NCBI GenBank assembly: GCA_021413405.1
Contig: JAIOQL010000197.1
Coordinates: 1-5,555 of the forward strand
Length of the DNA: 5,555 bases
Reading direction: 5' to 3'
Source: Leptospira sp.
GTDB lineage: Bacteria; Spirochaetota; Leptospiria; Leptospirales; Leptospiraceae
Shown here: positions 5,114-5,555 of the stretch, one piece after another
Layout: each line of letters starts with the position of its first letter
Numbering within the stretch: the first letter of the stretch is position 1
Notes under the pieces: generated by a model
Database searches by the model: none
What the model was told of the DNA's origin: nothing
Seen by the model: only the letters and a program-made list of their open reading frames with translations
Position numbers and translations under genes: made by a program

Positions 5114-5555
5114 ATGTTCAATAAAAAATCATTCATAAATATTTCGGCGGTAATGATATTCCTGCTGGCAGGTTCCGTATTCGCACAAAACAGAACAGTT
5201 TTCGTGCATGGAAAATCCAGTGCAAATCATAATGGAACAGGAACCACAGACGTAAACAATTACTGGGGTGGCATGGACAGTTCTGTAACCGGAACCAAAT
5301 ATTTCGTTGGCTATGACGGAACAACAGATCCAAGAACCTATGGAAGTGCCCGTGCTCAAACGAATCTTACAACTGTACTAACAAACCAGTGCAAGGGTGC
5401 AAATTCCTGCAAAATCGTTTGTCACAGTGCAGGTTGCTATGCTATCGAATATTGGCTTTCTAATCTGGGTGGAACTGCTTCCAGTAAAGGATTTAACATT
5501 ACAAAAGTTACTGCGCTTGCAGCTGCTTCCGGTGGGTCTGAACTCGCTTCCGCTC
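5114..5555 (+). CDS. Exported alpha/beta-hydrolase-like (lipase/esterase-type) protein, 3' end outside window
   Basis: 147 residues are visible and the frame is open to the last base. Residues 1-24 are a clear Sec signal peptide (FNKKS, hydrophobic core, cleavage at VFA|Q); there is no lipobox. The mature chain starts at once with the first hydrolase strand TVFVHGKS (28-35), where HG is the usual oxyanion-hole motif. Residues 97-110 hold the strand and nucleophile elbow KIVCHSAGCYA, with Ser105 as probable nucleophile; the elbow is CHSAG rather than the classic GxSxG, with Cys in the first position. The catalytic acid and His would lie beyond the window. Cys93, Cys99, Cys103 and Cys108 are close together, and disulfides are possible in the periplasm or outside. 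The likely role is hydrolysis of an ester or amide, perhaps a lipid; substrate unknown. Divergent from the Tudor-like gene across about 500 bases. Confidence 0.88.
   Translation, partial: MFNKKSFINISAVMIFLLAGSVFAQNRTVFVHGKSSANHNGTGTTDVNNYWGGMDSSVTGTKYFVGYDGTTDPRTYGSARAQTNLTTVLTNQCKGANSCKIVCHSAGCYAIEYWLSNLGGTASSKGFNITKVTALAAASGGSELASA

Overview
The window reads as chromosomal DNA from a spirochaete of the Leptospira group. This is an inference from style rather than from a marker gene. The pointers are moderate GC (roughly low 40s percent by eye), a spirochaete-type lipoprotein signal, a soluble-type class III cyclase domain behind a signalling helix, several exported proteins of unknown function, and short GTCGGAGTTCCGAC-like palindromes between genes that I remember as frequent in Leptospira intergenic DNA. 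No rRNA, tRNA, CRISPR array, transposase or phage gene is visible.

Layout. Bases 1-723 are the 3' end of a class III nucleotidyl cyclase on the + strand; its reading frame is open to base 1, so the gene starts outside the window. After a 155-base gap comes a tight three-gene + strand cluster. It encodes an exported protein with two small beta-rich repeats and a C-terminal outer-membrane-barrel-like region (879-1832), a probable lipoprotein with a fibronectin type III-like domain and a six-bladed kelch propeller (1835-3250), and a TPR/coiled-coil protein with one C-terminal membrane anchor (3247-4179). Spacing of 2 bases and a 4-base overlap suggest one transcript and translational coupling. 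The three products together look like a cell-envelope assembly spanning inner and outer membrane, of unknown function.

Bases 4242-4610 on the - strand encode a small exported protein made almost entirely of two Tudor/SH3-like repeats, each carrying the motif YDDGD. It has its own ribosome site, a consensus -10 box and a hairpin terminator with a T tract on its strand. It is the most unusual gene here, since this motif style is best known from eukaryotic chromatin readers.

The 503 bases between that gene and the next are non-coding in my reading. They hold a GC-rich block with interleaved inverted repeats and two copies of a 14-base palindrome, and an operator-like inverted repeat lies just before the next gene. 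The last gene (5114 to the window edge, + strand, 3' end missing) encodes an exported alpha/beta-hydrolase-like protein with an HG oxyanion-type motif and a CHSAG nucleophile elbow.

I see no clear evidence for a complete new defence or mobile system. The best candidates for undescribed biology are the envelope trio and the secreted Tudor-like protein, which is divergent from the hydrolase.
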